Positions 48,800 to 58,216 of a stretch of DNA of 64,000 nucleotides are shown in pieces (position 1 is the stretch's first letter; each line of letters begins with the position of its first letter). The DNA comes from CAWHXG01 sp963833235 (GTDB lineage: Bacteria > Pseudomonadota > Alphaproteobacteria > Rhodobacterales > Rhodobacteraceae). Under the pieces are notes generated by a model. The model did no database searches. It worked only from the letters and a program-made list of their open reading frames with translations, and was not told where the DNA came from. Both the position numbers and the translations under genes were made by a program. The stretch spans positions 434,001 to 498,000 of the forward strand of contig CAWHXG010000006.1 of assembly GCA_963833235.1 (NCBI GenBank), written 5' to 3'.

Positions 48800-51103
48800 T
48801 CAGCCGAGCTGCTTCTGGACCGTCAGGGTGAGATCCTGCAGCGAGAAGGGCTTGGGCAGGAAGACGGAGTTGGGGATGCGCCCGTGATGCTCATCGAGCG
48901 CATCCTCGGCATAGCCCGAGACGAAGACGATGCGGGTATCGGGGCGGTCCTTCAGGGCAATCCGCACCCAGGTGGGCCCGTCCATCCCCGGCATCACAAC
49001 GTCGGTGACGAAAAGATCGACCTTCAGCTCGCCATCGGCCAGCTGGCTCAGCGCCTCCTCGGCGTTCTCCGCCTCGAGGACGGTGTAGCCGCGCAGCCGC
49101 AGCGCGCGCGAGGCGAAGGCGCGGACCGGCGCCTCGTCTTCCACCAGCAGAACCACCGCATCGCTGCGGGCCGCCGGAAGGTGCGCGGCGGCGTGGGGGG
49201 CGGGCAGCGCGGGCTTAGGCGTCGCGGCCTCGCGGTAGGCCGGCAGGAAGAGGGTGAAGACCGTGCCCTCGCCCGGCGTGCTGTCGGCGAAGATGTAGCC
49301 ACCCGTCTGCTTGACGATGCCGTAGGCGGTGGAAAGGCCGAGCCCGGTGCCCTCGCCGGTCTTCTTGGTCGTGTAGAAGGGCTCGAAGATCTTGCTCAGC
49401 TTCTCCGGCGGAATGCCGATGCCCTGATCGGACACGCGCACCACCACGTAGTCGCCGGGTGGAATCGCGGCCCGGTTGCGGCGGGTCTCGGCCTTCAGCA
49501 TCACCGCCTCCGTCTCGATCACGATCTCGCCGCCCGAGGGCATCGCGTCGCGGGCGTTCACCACGAGGTTCATGATGACCTGCTCCAGCTGCCGCTTGTC
49601 GGCCCGGATCGAGGGCAGCGCCGGATCGTGGCGCAGGGTCAGCCGCACCCGCTCGCCCACCAGCCGGTTCAGCAGATGGGTGAGGTCGGCGAGCGCATCG
49701 CGCAGATCGATCATCTGCGGCTGCAGGGTCTGCTTGCGGGAGAAGGCCAGAAGCTGCCCCACGAGGCTGGCGGCCCGGTTGGCGTTCTGATGGATCTGCA
49801 CCAGGTCGCCGTATTCGGGATCGCCCTGGTCGTGGCGCAGGAGCAGCAGATCGCAATGCCCGGAGATCGCGGTGAGCAGGTTGTTGAAGTCGTGCGCGAC
49901 GCCACCGGCCAGCTGGCCGATCGCCTGCATCTTCTGGCTCTGCACGAACTGCGCCTCGAGCGTCTTCAGCTCGGTCGCATCGTTGAGCACGGCCACGAGA
50001 TGGCTGGCGCCAGGCTCGGCCGCCCGCTTCAGCGTTACCTGCACGAAGACGTCGCGGCCGTCGGTGGTGACCTGCAGGAACTCGGACCGGTTCAGCCCGC
50101 GCCCCGCCGCCGCCTCGCGCAGCCAGTCCGACACCGAACGCCCGAGGCCGGAGACCAGATCGGCGAGGTTGGTGCCCTGCGGGATGGCGTTGCCCAGAAG
50201 CTCGCGCGCCGAGCGGTTGGCCACCTGCACCCGCCCGTCGGACGCGATCTTCAGGAGCGGCACCGGCAGCGCATCGAAAAGCTCGGCCGCATCCGACCCC
50301 GCGGCGGTGCCCTCGGGCAGCACGTAGATCTCCGCCCCAAGCTCTCCGGCGATCTCGACGACGCGGCGGCGCTGCAGGCCCTCGCGGGTGGCCACGTCGT
50401 GGACGTGACCCGACCGGATCGGCAGGTCAGTCACCAGCCTCTCTAGACGCTCCGGCGGCTCGCCCAGAAGCTCGGTCATGGCAGAGCCCGAGGACACCAC
50501 GGCGCCCGCGGCATCGATCACGCAGGACGGCAGCCCGAGTTCCATCGATCCGGCGACCGCCCCGTGCGGCGCCACGTCTTCCAGCCGCCAGAGCACGTGG
50601 TCTTGGGCGCCGGCGACCGCCGTCAGGCGGGTATGGCCGTTGCGGTTGACCCTGTCTTCCCGCGCGGTGCCCTGCTTGCGCGCCACGGCGGAGAGGCGGC
50701 CCACGATGGCGCCTGGCGCGGCGAAGCGGCCACCGAGCGCGTTCGCCAACGGTTCCCCGACCGACATGCCCGTGAGGGCGCAGGCGGCGGCATTGGCCCA
50801 GACAAGCCGCCCCGCCTCGTCGGTGACGGCCACGACGCTCTCATCGGCCTCGTGAAAGGCGCCGACGCTGGCGATCATGGCGGAGACCCGCGCCTTGCGG
50901 CGCCCGGCGAGGAACCGAACGCTCAGCGCGATGGCCAGGACGGCGCCGCCGGCAGTGACGAGCCCGGCCTGCAGCGCGCCGGTCACGGCGAGCGCCCCCG
51001 CAAGGGCCAGCGCCCCGCCGGTCAAGGCCAGCGGCAGCAGCCGCGGCGCGGCGTCACGGCAAGCCTGTTCGAGGGCCGCCGAAAATTGCATCGTTTCGCT
51101 CAC
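48800..51103 (-). CDS. cckA: Hybrid sensor histidine kinase CckA
   Basis: A 767-residue hybrid kinase that starts the CckA-ChpT-CtrA phosphorelay. Two membrane segments (about residues 25-65) are followed by PAS-like domains, then the HisKA domain with the phosphorylated His in GGVAHDFNNLLTAISGH. The ATPase domain shows N, G1 and G2 boxes (MNLVVNARDAMPSGG, VSDQGIGIP, GTGLGLSTAYGIV). The C-terminal receiver has VLLVEDE and the phospho-Asp in FVTDVVMPGMDG. The start is set at a GTG, 51103, which has a GGAGG ribosome binding site. An ATG at 51121 would add six residues. Confidence 0.9.
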   Translation of the reverse strand: MSETMQFSAALEQACRDAAPRLLPLALTGGALALAGALAVTGALQAGLVTAGGAVLAIALSVRFLAGRRKARVSAMIASVGAFHEADESVVAVTDEAGRLVWANAAACALTGMSVGEPLANALGGRFAAPGAIVGRLSAVARKQGTAREDRVNRNGHTRLTAVAGAQDHVLWRLEDVAPHGAVAGSMELGLPSCVIDAAGAVVSSGSAMTELLGEPPERLERLVTDLPIRSGHVHDVATREGLQRRRVVEIAGELGAEIYVLPEGTAAGSDAAELFDALPVPLLKIASDGRVQVANRSARELLGNAIPQGTNLADLVSGLGRSVSDWLREAAAGRGLNRSEFLQVTTDGRDVFVQVTLKRAAEPGASHLVAVLNDATELKTLEAQFVQSQKMQAIGQLAGGVAHDFNNLLTAISGHCDLLLLRHDQGDPEYGDLVQIHQNANRAASLVGQLLAFSRKQTLQPQMIDLRDALADLTHLLNRLVGERVRLTLRHDPALPSIRADKRQLEQVIMNLVVNARDAMPSGGEIVIETEAVMLKAETRRNRAAIPPGDYVVVRVSDQGIGIPPEKLSKIFEPFYTTKKTGEGTGLGLSTAYGIVKQTGGYIFADSTPGEGTVFTLFLPAYREAATPKPALPAPHAAAHLPAARSDAVVLLVEDEAPVRAFASRALRLRGYTVLEAENAEEALSQLADGELKVDLFVTDVVMPGMDGPTWVRIALKDRPDTRIVFVSGYAEDALDEHHGRIPNSVFLPKPFSLQDLTLTVQKQLG

Positions 51104-51150
51104 GTCGCCTCCGTCGGGCAAGATCTCCGCTTTACTTAGGGCGCCGAAGG

Positions 51151-51165
51151 TTAAGCTGCACTTAA
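51151..51165 (-). promoter_or_regulatory. CtrA-type box upstream of cckA
   Basis: On the minus strand the sequence reads TTAAGTGCAGCTTAACC, a perfect TTAA-N7-TTAAC CtrA consensus, 48-62 bases before the cckA start. It sits in the only short (84 bases) gap before the gene. It suggests that the phosphorelay's output regulator acts back on the kinase gene. Binding is inferred from the motif alone. Confidence 0.6.
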
Positions 51166-51205
51166 GTAACTTCCAGCCGCGAACAACATGCCGAACGTAA
51201 TTCTT

Positions 51206-52414
51206 TCAACCTGAGGTTGCCTCGTGCTCGGGCGCGCTAAGGGGAGCGGTCAAGACGCATTGGAAGAACCCGTCGCAGCCCTGCAGCGGGCTAAGGCGGC
51301 GGGCCGGGCCGGCGGCCCAGCCGGGATGGTCGCCGAGGAAGGCGGCGATGCGGTCTTCGTTCTCGGCGCGCAGGAACGAGCAGGTGATGTAGGCGATCGC
51401 GCCGCCGGGCGCGGCGAGGACCGCCGCCTGCCGCAGGATCGCGTCCTGCAGCCCGGTCAGCTCGTCGAGGCGCGCGGGCGCCAGCCGCCATTTGCCCTGC
51501 GGGTCACGGCGCCACGATCCGCTTCCCGAGCAGGGCGCATCGACCACGACGGTGTCATAGGCGGCGGGTGCGGCGGACAGATCCTCCGGGGTAAGCAGCT
51601 GCACGGCGATGCCGGCGCGGGCGGCACGGGCCGGAAGATCGGCCATGCGGGCCGGGGCGACATCGTGCGCGAAATAGCGGCCTTCGCCGCGGGCGGCCAC
51701 GGCCAGCACCTTGCCCCCCGCCCCGGCGCAGAGATCGAGTAGCCGCCCCCCCGGCGCCAGCGGCACCGCGTCGGCCACGGCCTGGGAGCCGGCATCCTGC
51801 AGCTCGACCCAGCCCTCGGCCAGCGCCCCGGCCTGCCGCAACCGCCGCGCGCCCTCGGTCACCTCGAGCGCGTTCGGCGACAGGGGGTGCGGGCGGGCGG
51901 CGACGCCTTCCCCGGCCAGGCGGGCGGCCGCGGCCTCGGGGCTGGCGGCGCGGGCGTTGACGCGCAGGTGGATGGGCGCGCGCTTGCGCAAAGCCAGCAG
52001 GATCGCGTCGCGCTCCGGGCCGAGGGCTTCGGCCAGGGGCGCCATGAGCCAATCGGGACAGTCGAGCGCCGTGGCGCTGCCGGGCTCGGGCGTCGCACCC
52101 GACGGATCGGGGTGACCGGGGGGTGCTGCGGCCGGCGCGTGGCCCTGGCCGGTGAACACCGTCGCCGGGTCGACGCCGTCGGCGCGCAGGGCGCCCAGCA
52201 TCAGCCCCCGTCCCGTCTCGGCGCCGCCGAGCGCCGCGAGGGAGCGCCATTGCCGCAAGGCGCGGAACACGTGGTCGCGCACCGCCGCGCGGTCGCCCGA
52301 GCCGGCGTAGCGGCTGCCGCGCGACCAGGACGTCAGCGCGGGTTCGGCGAGCTGACCGGCCGCGATCCGATCCAGGATGCCGATTGCGGCGGCGATGCGC
52401 GCGGCTGGGGTCAT
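51206..52414 (-). CDS. RsmB/NOP family 16S rRNA (cytosine-C5) methyltransferase
   Basis: A 402-residue RsmB-type methyltransferase that uses SAM to methylate a cytosine of 16S rRNA. SAM motif I is LLDLCAGAGGK, the motif IV cysteine is in VDAPCSGSGSWRRDP, and the motif VI catalytic cysteine is in YITCSFLRAEN. The N-terminal part is a NusB-like helical domain (RGSRYAGSGDRAAVRDHVF). The start at 52414 gives the normal length; upstream sequence in frame is Pro/Arg-rich. It is separated from guaB by 184 bases with no recognised gene. Confidence 0.88.
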   Translation of the reverse strand: MTPAARIAAAIGILDRIAAGQLAEPALTSWSRGSRYAGSGDRAAVRDHVFRALRQWRSLAALGGAETGRGLMLGALRADGVDPATVFTGQGHAPAAAPPGHPDPSGATPEPGSATALDCPDWLMAPLAEALGPERDAILLALRKRAPIHLRVNARAASPEAAAARLAGEGVAARPHPLSPNALEVTEGARRLRQAGALAEGWVELQDAGSQAVADAVPLAPGGRLLDLCAGAGGKVLAVAARGEGRYFAHDVAPARMADLPARAARAGIAVQLLTPEDLSAAPAAYDTVVVDAPCSGSGSWRRDPQGKWRLAPARLDELTGLQDAILRQAAVLAAPGGAIAYITCSFLRAENEDRIAAFLGDHPGWAAGPARRLSPLQGCDGFFQCVLTAPLSAPEHEATSG

Positions 52415-52598
52415 TGGCGGGCCTCGGGTGCCGTCGAGGACACCTGAACTCCTTGCTTTTCGAAATCTTGCAGGGGTCGCAGGCGCAGTCGGCTGTTCGC
52501 CTGCGGCGCGGCGTGCGGCAACGGCCCGCCACAGGCTTGTCGTTGCCGGCCTCGGCGCGGGCGGGTGCCGGCCTGCGGCGCAGCGAACGGGCGGCGGG

Positions 52599-54050
52599 CT
52601 AGCGGGAATAGTTCGGGCTCTCCCGCGTGATCTGCACGTCGTGCACGTGGCTCTCGTTGAGGCCGGCGCCGGTGATCTGCACGAAGTCCGCCCGCGCCTG
52701 CAGCTCGGCGATGCTGGCCGCGCCCACGTAGCCCATGGCCGCGCGAAGCCCGCCCACGAGCTGGTGCACCACCGCGCCCGCCGACCCCTTGTAGGGCACC
52801 TGCCCCTCGATCCCCTCCGGCACCAGCTTGTCGCTGGCCGCGTCGCTCTGGAAGTAGCGGTCGGCCGAGCCGCGGGCCATGGCGCCAAGGCTGCCCATCC
52901 CGCGGTAGGACTTGTAGCTGCGGCCCTGGTAGAGGATCACCTCGCCGGGGCTCTCGTCGGTGCCCGCGATCATGCTGCCGACCATGGCGCAGGCGGCCCC
53001 CGCGGCGATGGCCTTGGCAAAATCGCCGGAGAACTTGATGCCGCCATCGGCGATGACCGGCACGCCGGTACCGCGCGCGGCGGCCGCGCAGTCGAGGATC
53101 GCGGTCAGCTGCGGTACGCCCACCCCCGCCACCATCCGCGTGGTGCAGATGGACCCCGGGCCGATGCCGACCTTCACCGCATCCGCGCCTGCATCGATCA
53201 GCGCACGGGTGGCCTCGCCCGTCGCGACGTTGCCCGCCACGACCTGCACGGCGTTGCTGAGCCGCTTGATCCGCCGCACCACCTCTCCCACCGCCGCGGA
53301 ATGGCCATGGGCGGTATCGACCACCACCATATCCACGCCCGCATCGATCAGCGCCTCGGCCCGGCCGAAGCCGGCATCGCCCACGGTGGTGGCGGCGGCC
53401 ACGCGCAGGCGACCGAGCTCGTCCATGCAGGCCTGGGGGTTCAGCACCGCCTGCTCGCTGTCCTTCAGGGTCAGCAGGCCGGTCAGGCGGCCTGCGGCAT
53501 CCACCACCAGCAGCTTCTCGATCCGGCGTTCCTTCATGAGGTCGCGCGCCTCGTCGAGATCGGCCGGCTCGCGCAGCATGGCCAGATCGCGAGAGGTCAT
53601 CATGGCGCTGACCGGCGTGTCATCGGCGGTGGCGAAGCGCATGTCGCGGTTGGTGACGATGCCCACCACCCGGCGCGCGGCATCCACCACCGGGAAGCCG
53701 GTGACCTTGTAACGCTCCTGCAGGGCCTTGGCATCGGCGAGCGTCTGGTCGGCGGTCAGCGTCACGGGGTTGTAGACGACGCCCGAGACGAAGCGCTTGA
53801 CGCGGCGCACCTCGCGGGCCTGCTCCTCGACCCCGAGGTTGCGGTGGATCACCCCCATGCCGCCGGCCTGCGCCATGGCGATGGCCATGCGCGCCTCGGT
53901 CACGGTATCCATCGCGGAGCTGAGGAGCGGGATGTTGAGCCGGATGGCGCGGGTGACCTGGGTGGCGGTATCGGCCTGGCCCGGCAGCACGGCGCTGGCG
54001 CCCGGCACCAGCAGGACGTCGTCGAAGGTCAGGGCTTGGCGGATTTCCAT
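52599..54050 (-). CDS. guaB: Inosine-5'-monophosphate dehydrogenase
   Basis: A 483-residue IMP dehydrogenase, the NAD-dependent first step of GMP synthesis. The barrel begins MEIRQALTFDDVLLVPGAS; two CBS domains lie at about 95-200 (MRFATADDTPVSAMMT, RIEKLLVVDAAGRLTGLLTLKD). The catalytic cysteine is in VGIGPGSICTTR, the phosphate loop is GGIKFSGD, and the flap has YKSYRGMGSLGAM. The gene is intact, and its length is typical. Confidence 0.97.
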   Translation of the reverse strand: MEIRQALTFDDVLLVPGASAVLPGQADTATQVTRAIRLNIPLLSSAMDTVTEARMAIAMAQAGGMGVIHRNLGVEEQAREVRRVKRFVSGVVYNPVTLTADQTLADAKALQERYKVTGFPVVDAARRVVGIVTNRDMRFATADDTPVSAMMTSRDLAMLREPADLDEARDLMKERRIEKLLVVDAAGRLTGLLTLKDSEQAVLNPQACMDELGRLRVAAATTVGDAGFGRAEALIDAGVDMVVVDTAHGHSAAVGEVVRRIKRLSNAVQVVAGNVATGEATRALIDAGADAVKVGIGPGSICTTRMVAGVGVPQLTAILDCAAAARGTGVPVIADGGIKFSGDFAKAIAAGAACAMVGSMIAGTDESPGEVILYQGRSYKSYRGMGSLGAMARGSADRYFQSDAASDKLVPEGIEGQVPYKGSAGAVVHQLVGGLRAAMGYVGAASIAELQARADFVQITGAGLNESHVHDVQITRESPNYSR

Positions 54051-54260
54051 GCATGGCTCCTGCGGGCGGACGGCTTGCGCGCGGTCCTACCCCGGAAGGG
54101 CCTTGGAATGGAATGGCGGATCGGCGGATCGGCGGATGGGTCCCCACGCGGCGAACCGCGCAGGGGGGAGCAGACGGCGGGGACACGCTGGCCCGGAGAC
54201 ATTGGGCGCAGGGGCGGCCCTGCTGAGCAACCCGTGCGGTGCGACCGCAGCGACGCGGCC

Positions 54261-55352
54261 CTAGTGGTAGAGCAGCGAGATCCCATCGTGGAAGATGTGC
54301 AGCTTGTCGCGCGCCGCGGTCATCTTCAGCTTCTCGCCGCGTTCCACATGGGCGATGCCCGGAACCTTGGCGATCATCTGGTGCTCGTCGTCTGGCGTGC
54401 CGGAATAGAGCACGGTCACCTCGCCCAGCTTCTCGGTGATCTCCACCCCGAAATGCAGCAGCACCGGATCGCCCTCGCGCGCGATGATCAGATCCTCGGG
54501 CCGCACGCCCAGCATCACGTCGGCGCCCTGCAGATCGGGGCGCGAGGGGATCGGCACGTCGGTCTCGGAACCGGTGGGCAGGACGACGCGGGTCACCTCG
54601 CCGGTGCCGCTGATCTTGCCCGGAAAGAGGTTCATCGCGGGGCTGCCGATGAATTGCGCCACGAAGGTGTTCGCCGGCTTCTCGTAAAGCTCCAGCGGCG
54701 TGCCCACCTGGCTGATGCCGCCGCCGGCCAGCACCACGATGCGGCTGGCGAGCGTCATCGCCTCCACCTGGTCGTGGGTGACGTAGATCATCGTGCTGTC
54801 GGGCATCAATTCCTTCAGCTGCGCGATCTCGATCCGGGTCGCGACCCGCAGGGCGGCGTCGAGGTTCGAGAGCGGCTCGTCGAAGAGATAGACCTTGGGA
54901 TCGCGCACGATGGACCGGCCGATGGCGACCCGTTGCCGCTGACCGCCCGAGAGCGCCTTGGGCAGGCGATCGAGATAAGGCTCGAGCTGCAGCTTGCGGG
55001 CGGCATTGGCGATCGCGTCGTCGATCTGCTCCTTGGTCTTCTTGGCGATCTTCAGGGCGAAGGCCATGTTGTCGCGCACCGTCATGTGCGGGTAAAGCGC
55101 ATAGGACTGGAACACCATCGCGATGCCGCGCTCGGACGGCGGCACGTCGTTGACGACGACGCCGTCGATCTCGAGCTTGCCGCCGGTGATCCTCTCGAGC
55201 CCCGCGATCATGCGCAGCAACGTGGACTTGCCGCAGCCCGAGGGCCCGACGAACACCACCAGCTCGCCCTGCTCGATGTTGAGGTTGATGTTGCTCAGCA
55301 CCCTCACGTCGCCATAAGCCTTGGCAACATCGGTAAGATTGACTTCGGCCAT
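54261..55352 (-). CDS. aglK: Alpha-glucoside ABC transporter ATPase (AglK/UgpC/MsmK type)
   Basis: A 363-residue ATPase of the CUT1 sugar-transporter family. Walker A is VGPSGCGKST (35-44), the signature is LSGGQRQRVAIGRS, Walker B is YLFDEPLSNLDAALR and the switch is YVTHDQVEAM. A C-terminal OB-fold regulatory domain (residues about 240-363) follows. It is the last gene of the agl operon, 22 bases after aglA. The start follows AGGGAGGGG; the frame is open upstream over aglA in a non-coding way. Confidence 0.9.
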   Translation of the reverse strand: MAEVNLTDVAKAYGDVRVLSNINLNIEQGELVVFVGPSGCGKSTLLRMIAGLERITGGKLEIDGVVVNDVPPSERGIAMVFQSYALYPHMTVRDNMAFALKIAKKTKEQIDDAIANAARKLQLEPYLDRLPKALSGGQRQRVAIGRSIVRDPKVYLFDEPLSNLDAALRVATRIEIAQLKELMPDSTMIYVTHDQVEAMTLASRIVVLAGGGISQVGTPLELYEKPANTFVAQFIGSPAMNLFPGKISGTGEVTRVVLPTGSETDVPIPSRPDLQGADVMLGVRPEDLIIAREGDPVLLHFGVEITEKLGEVTVLYSGTPDDEHQMIAKVPGIAHVERGEKLKMTAARDKLHIFHDGISLLYH

Positions 55353-55374
55353 TCCTGTCCCCTCCCTTTCTTTT

Positions 55375-57048
55375 CTAGTTCCGCGGCACGGCGAACGCCG
55401 CCTGCCAGGGGGGCAGCCGCCACCCCGTGCCCGTATCCTCGACCTCGAACGGCCCGTCCTCGTCCAGCCGCCAGTCGCCCGGCGGCATCGGCACCTCCCG
55501 CGGCGCCTTCGACAGATTGAAGCTGCAGAACACCCGCGCACCCTCGAGGGAACGGATGAACGACACGCCGTCGTCGGTGACGTCGGTCATCTCCAGCCCG
55601 CCCTTCAGCATCGGCGCATGGCCTTTGCGGAAGGCGATCATCGCGCGGTAGAAGGCCAGCGTGCTGGTGGCCGACATCTCCTGGCGGTTCACCGCCAGCG
55701 CCAGATGCTCCAGTGCCACGGGCAACCAGGGATGGCCATCGGTGAAGCCGCCATGATGCGCGTCGCTGCTCCAGGGCATCGGCGTGCGGCATCCGTCCCG
55801 GCCCTTGAACTTCGGCCAGAACTTGATCCCGTAGGGATCGCGCAGATCCTCGTAAGGCACGTAGGCTTCGTTCAACCCCAGCTCCTCGCCCTGGTAAAGG
55901 CAAACCGAGCCCTTCAGCGAAAGCAGCAGGCCCGCATAGGCCCGCGCCGCCGCCGGCGTCATGTTCCACCGGGAGGGATGCCGCACCACGTCGTGGTTGG
56001 AATAGGCCCAGCAGGCCCAGCCTTCGGTCACGATCCTGTCGAAGCGTTCCAGCACGCCGGCGACGCGGCGCGGCGCGGGATAGCCGCTGGCGAGGAAATC
56101 GAAATCGTAGGCCATGTGCAGCATGTCCTCGCCGGCGGTGTATTCCGCCTGCACCTGGGTGCCACGCTGGCTTTCGCCCACCTCGCCGACGCTGGTGGTG
56201 GCGGGATACTCGTCCAGCAGCGCACGCATCTGCCTGATGAAGGCGATGTTCTCGGGCTGCGTCTTGTCGTGCAGGTGATCCTGGAAGTTATACGGGTTCA
56301 CCGAGGGCGCGGTGTTATCGTTGCGAAGCTCGGGATCCAGCGGCGGGTTGTCGCGCAGCTGCCTGTCGTGGAAGTAGAAGTTGACCGTATCGAGGCGGAA
56401 GCCGTCGACCCCGCGGTTCAGCCAGAAGCGCGCCACGTCGAGCACTTCGTGCTGCACCTCCGCGCTGTGGAAGTTCAGGTCGGGCTGCTCGGCAAGGAAG
56501 TTGTGCAGGTAATACTGCATCCGCTCGGCATCCCATTCCCAGGCAGAGCCGCCGAAGATCGAAAGCCAGTTGTTGGGCGGCGTGCCGTCGGGCTTCGGGT
56601 CGGCCCAGACATACCAGTCGGCCTTCGGATTGTCGCGGCTGGCGCGGCTTTCCTTAAACCAGCGATGCTCTTCCGAGGTGTGGCTGAGCACCAGGTCGAT
56701 CAGCACCTTCAGGCCAAGATCGTGGGCGCGGCTGACCAACGCGTCGAAATCCCCCAGCGAGCCGAACATCGGGTCGACGTCGCGGTAGCTGCTGACGTCG
56801 TAGCCGTAGTCGCGCATGGGCGAACGGAAGAAAGGCGAGATCCAGATCGCATCGACGCCGAGCTCGGCGATGTAATCCATCCGGTGGATGATGCCCGAAA
56901 GGTCGCCGATCCCGTCGTTGTTGCTGTCCTGAAAGGAGCGTGGATAGATCTGGTAGATGACCGCGCCCCGCCACCAGTCCTTGTCCACCGGGGCGGCAGG
57001 ACTGGGGGCGGCGCGATAGGGCTCCGCGGTCTCGGCGAGAAAGCTCAT
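55375..57048 (-). CDS. aglA: Alpha-glucosidase, GH13 (AglA)
   Basis: A 557-residue GH13 enzyme that hydrolyses alpha-glucosides such as sucrose, maltose or trehalose in the cytoplasm. The four GH13 regions are seen: DLVLSHTSEEH (His), GFRLDTVNFYF (nucleophile Asp), VGEVGESQ (acid/base Glu) and YSNHDVVRH (His-Asp). The N-terminal WWRGAVIYQIYPRSFQDSN is typical of oligo-1,6-glucosidase-like members. It lies between the permease gene aglG and aglK, as in the Sinorhizobium agl operon. Confidence 0.93.
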   Translation of the reverse strand: MSFLAETAEPYRAAPSPAAPVDKDWWRGAVIYQIYPRSFQDSNNDGIGDLSGIIHRMDYIAELGVDAIWISPFFRSPMRDYGYDVSSYRDVDPMFGSLGDFDALVSRAHDLGLKVLIDLVLSHTSEEHRWFKESRASRDNPKADWYVWADPKPDGTPPNNWLSIFGGSAWEWDAERMQYYLHNFLAEQPDLNFHSAEVQHEVLDVARFWLNRGVDGFRLDTVNFYFHDRQLRDNPPLDPELRNDNTAPSVNPYNFQDHLHDKTQPENIAFIRQMRALLDEYPATTSVGEVGESQRGTQVQAEYTAGEDMLHMAYDFDFLASGYPAPRRVAGVLERFDRIVTEGWACWAYSNHDVVRHPSRWNMTPAAARAYAGLLLSLKGSVCLYQGEELGLNEAYVPYEDLRDPYGIKFWPKFKGRDGCRTPMPWSSDAHHGGFTDGHPWLPVALEHLALAVNRQEMSATSTLAFYRAMIAFRKGHAPMLKGGLEMTDVTDDGVSFIRSLEGARVFCSFNLSKAPREVPMPPGDWRLDEDGPFEVEDTGTGWRLPPWQAAFAVPRN

Positions 57049-57069
57049 GTCAGGTCCGGTCCGTCGGGA

Positions 57070-58203
57070 TTACTTGACCGAACCGGCGAGCAGGCCGCGC
57101 ACGAGGTAGCGTTGCATGGTGAAGAACACCAGGAGCGGGACCGCGATGGAGACGAAGGCGGCCGTGGCCAGGATCCCCCAGTCGCCGCCGCGCGAGCCCA
57201 GCAGATCGTCGGCGATCTTCACGGTCATCACCTTGCTCTCGTCGGAGGACGGCAGGAACACCTTGGCCACAAGCAGGTCGTTCCACGTCCAGAGGAACTG
57301 GAAGATCGCGAAGGCGGCCAGCGCCGGGAAGCTGAGCGGCAGGACGATCTTGGTGAAGACCTGGAAGTCGGTCGCGCCGTCGACCTTGGCGCTTTCGATG
57401 ATGTCGCGCGGCAGGCCGACCATGTAGTTCCGCAGGAGATAGACGGCCAGCGGCAGGCCGAACCCGGTATGCGCCAGCCAAATCCCGAAGAACGACTGCC
57501 CGATCCCCACCGCGTTGTGCAGGTTCAGCATCGGCACCAGTGCCAGCTGCAGGGGCACGACGAGCAGCCCGACCACGGCGGCGATCAAGAGGCCCCGCCC
57601 GGGGAAATCCATCCAGGCCAGCGCATAGGCCGCGAAGGCCGCGATGAGGATGGGGATGATCGTCGCCGGTACGGTGACGGTGAGCGTGTTGATGAAGGCC
57701 ACGTCCATCCCGTCAGAGGTCAGGACGGTCTGGTAGTTGTCGAGGCTGAATTCCGGCGGGGTCTCGGCGGCGAAGTAGATGCGCGGGCCGCGGCGGCCAG
57801 GGTCCTCGGGCAGCACGAAGCGGTAGTCGCCGTTGACCTCGACGGTCAGCGTCTCGCCGTCGCCCAGATCGGCCGTGGTTCCGGCCGGGTACTCTCCCGG
57901 CTGGCGGCCCGAGTCGCCGAAGGCATTGAGGGTGCCGGTCGCGTCGCTGTCGGCAAAGATGTTGCCCTCGATCACGTAGAGGTCGCCGTCCCGGCTCATG
58001 TTGTCGAGCGTGGCGGTGCCGCGATACGTCTGCTCCACCGAGAACGGCGCCATCCACCAGCCGGTCTCGGAAATCTGGTCCCGGTCGCGGAACGACGACA
58101 CCAGAAGGCCGAGCGTCGGGATCAGCCACAATAGCACCATGATCACCACGGCGATGTTGATGGCCCATCCGAGGGAGGTTTTCTGACCTGCGATATTGTC
58201 CAT
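57070..58203 (-). CDS. aglG: Alpha-glucoside ABC transporter permease AglG
   Basis: A 377-residue inner-membrane permease. After the first membrane segment (INIAVVIMVLLWLIPTLGLLV) a soluble insertion of about 100 residues (DNMSRDGDLYVIEGNIFADS to GPRIYFAAETPPEFS) faces the periplasm, as in AglG proteins. Five more segments follow, with the CUT1 coupling loop ESAKVDGATDFQVFTKIVLP. It is 13 bases after aglF and ends 22 bases before aglA. Confidence 0.9.
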   Translation of the reverse strand: MDNIAGQKTSLGWAINIAVVIMVLLWLIPTLGLLVSSFRDRDQISETGWWMAPFSVEQTYRGTATLDNMSRDGDLYVIEGNIFADSDATGTLNAFGDSGRQPGEYPAGTTADLGDGETLTVEVNGDYRFVLPEDPGRRGPRIYFAAETPPEFSLDNYQTVLTSDGMDVAFINTLTVTVPATIIPILIAAFAAYALAWMDFPGRGLLIAAVVGLLVVPLQLALVPMLNLHNAVGIGQSFFGIWLAHTGFGLPLAVYLLRNYMVGLPRDIIESAKVDGATDFQVFTKIVLPLSFPALAAFAIFQFLWTWNDLLVAKVFLPSSDESKVMTVKIADDLLGSRGGDWGILATAAFVSIAVPLLVFFTMQRYLVRGLLAGSVK

Positions 58204-58216
58204 GTCCGGATCTCCC

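Noticed and set aside
52377..55520. A 1047-codon plus-strand frame
   Set aside because: It is antisense to guaB and aglK, rich in His/Arg/Gly/Ala and without motifs.
55321..58134. A 937-codon plus-strand frame
   Set aside because: Antisense to aglA and aglG, low complexity, no motif.
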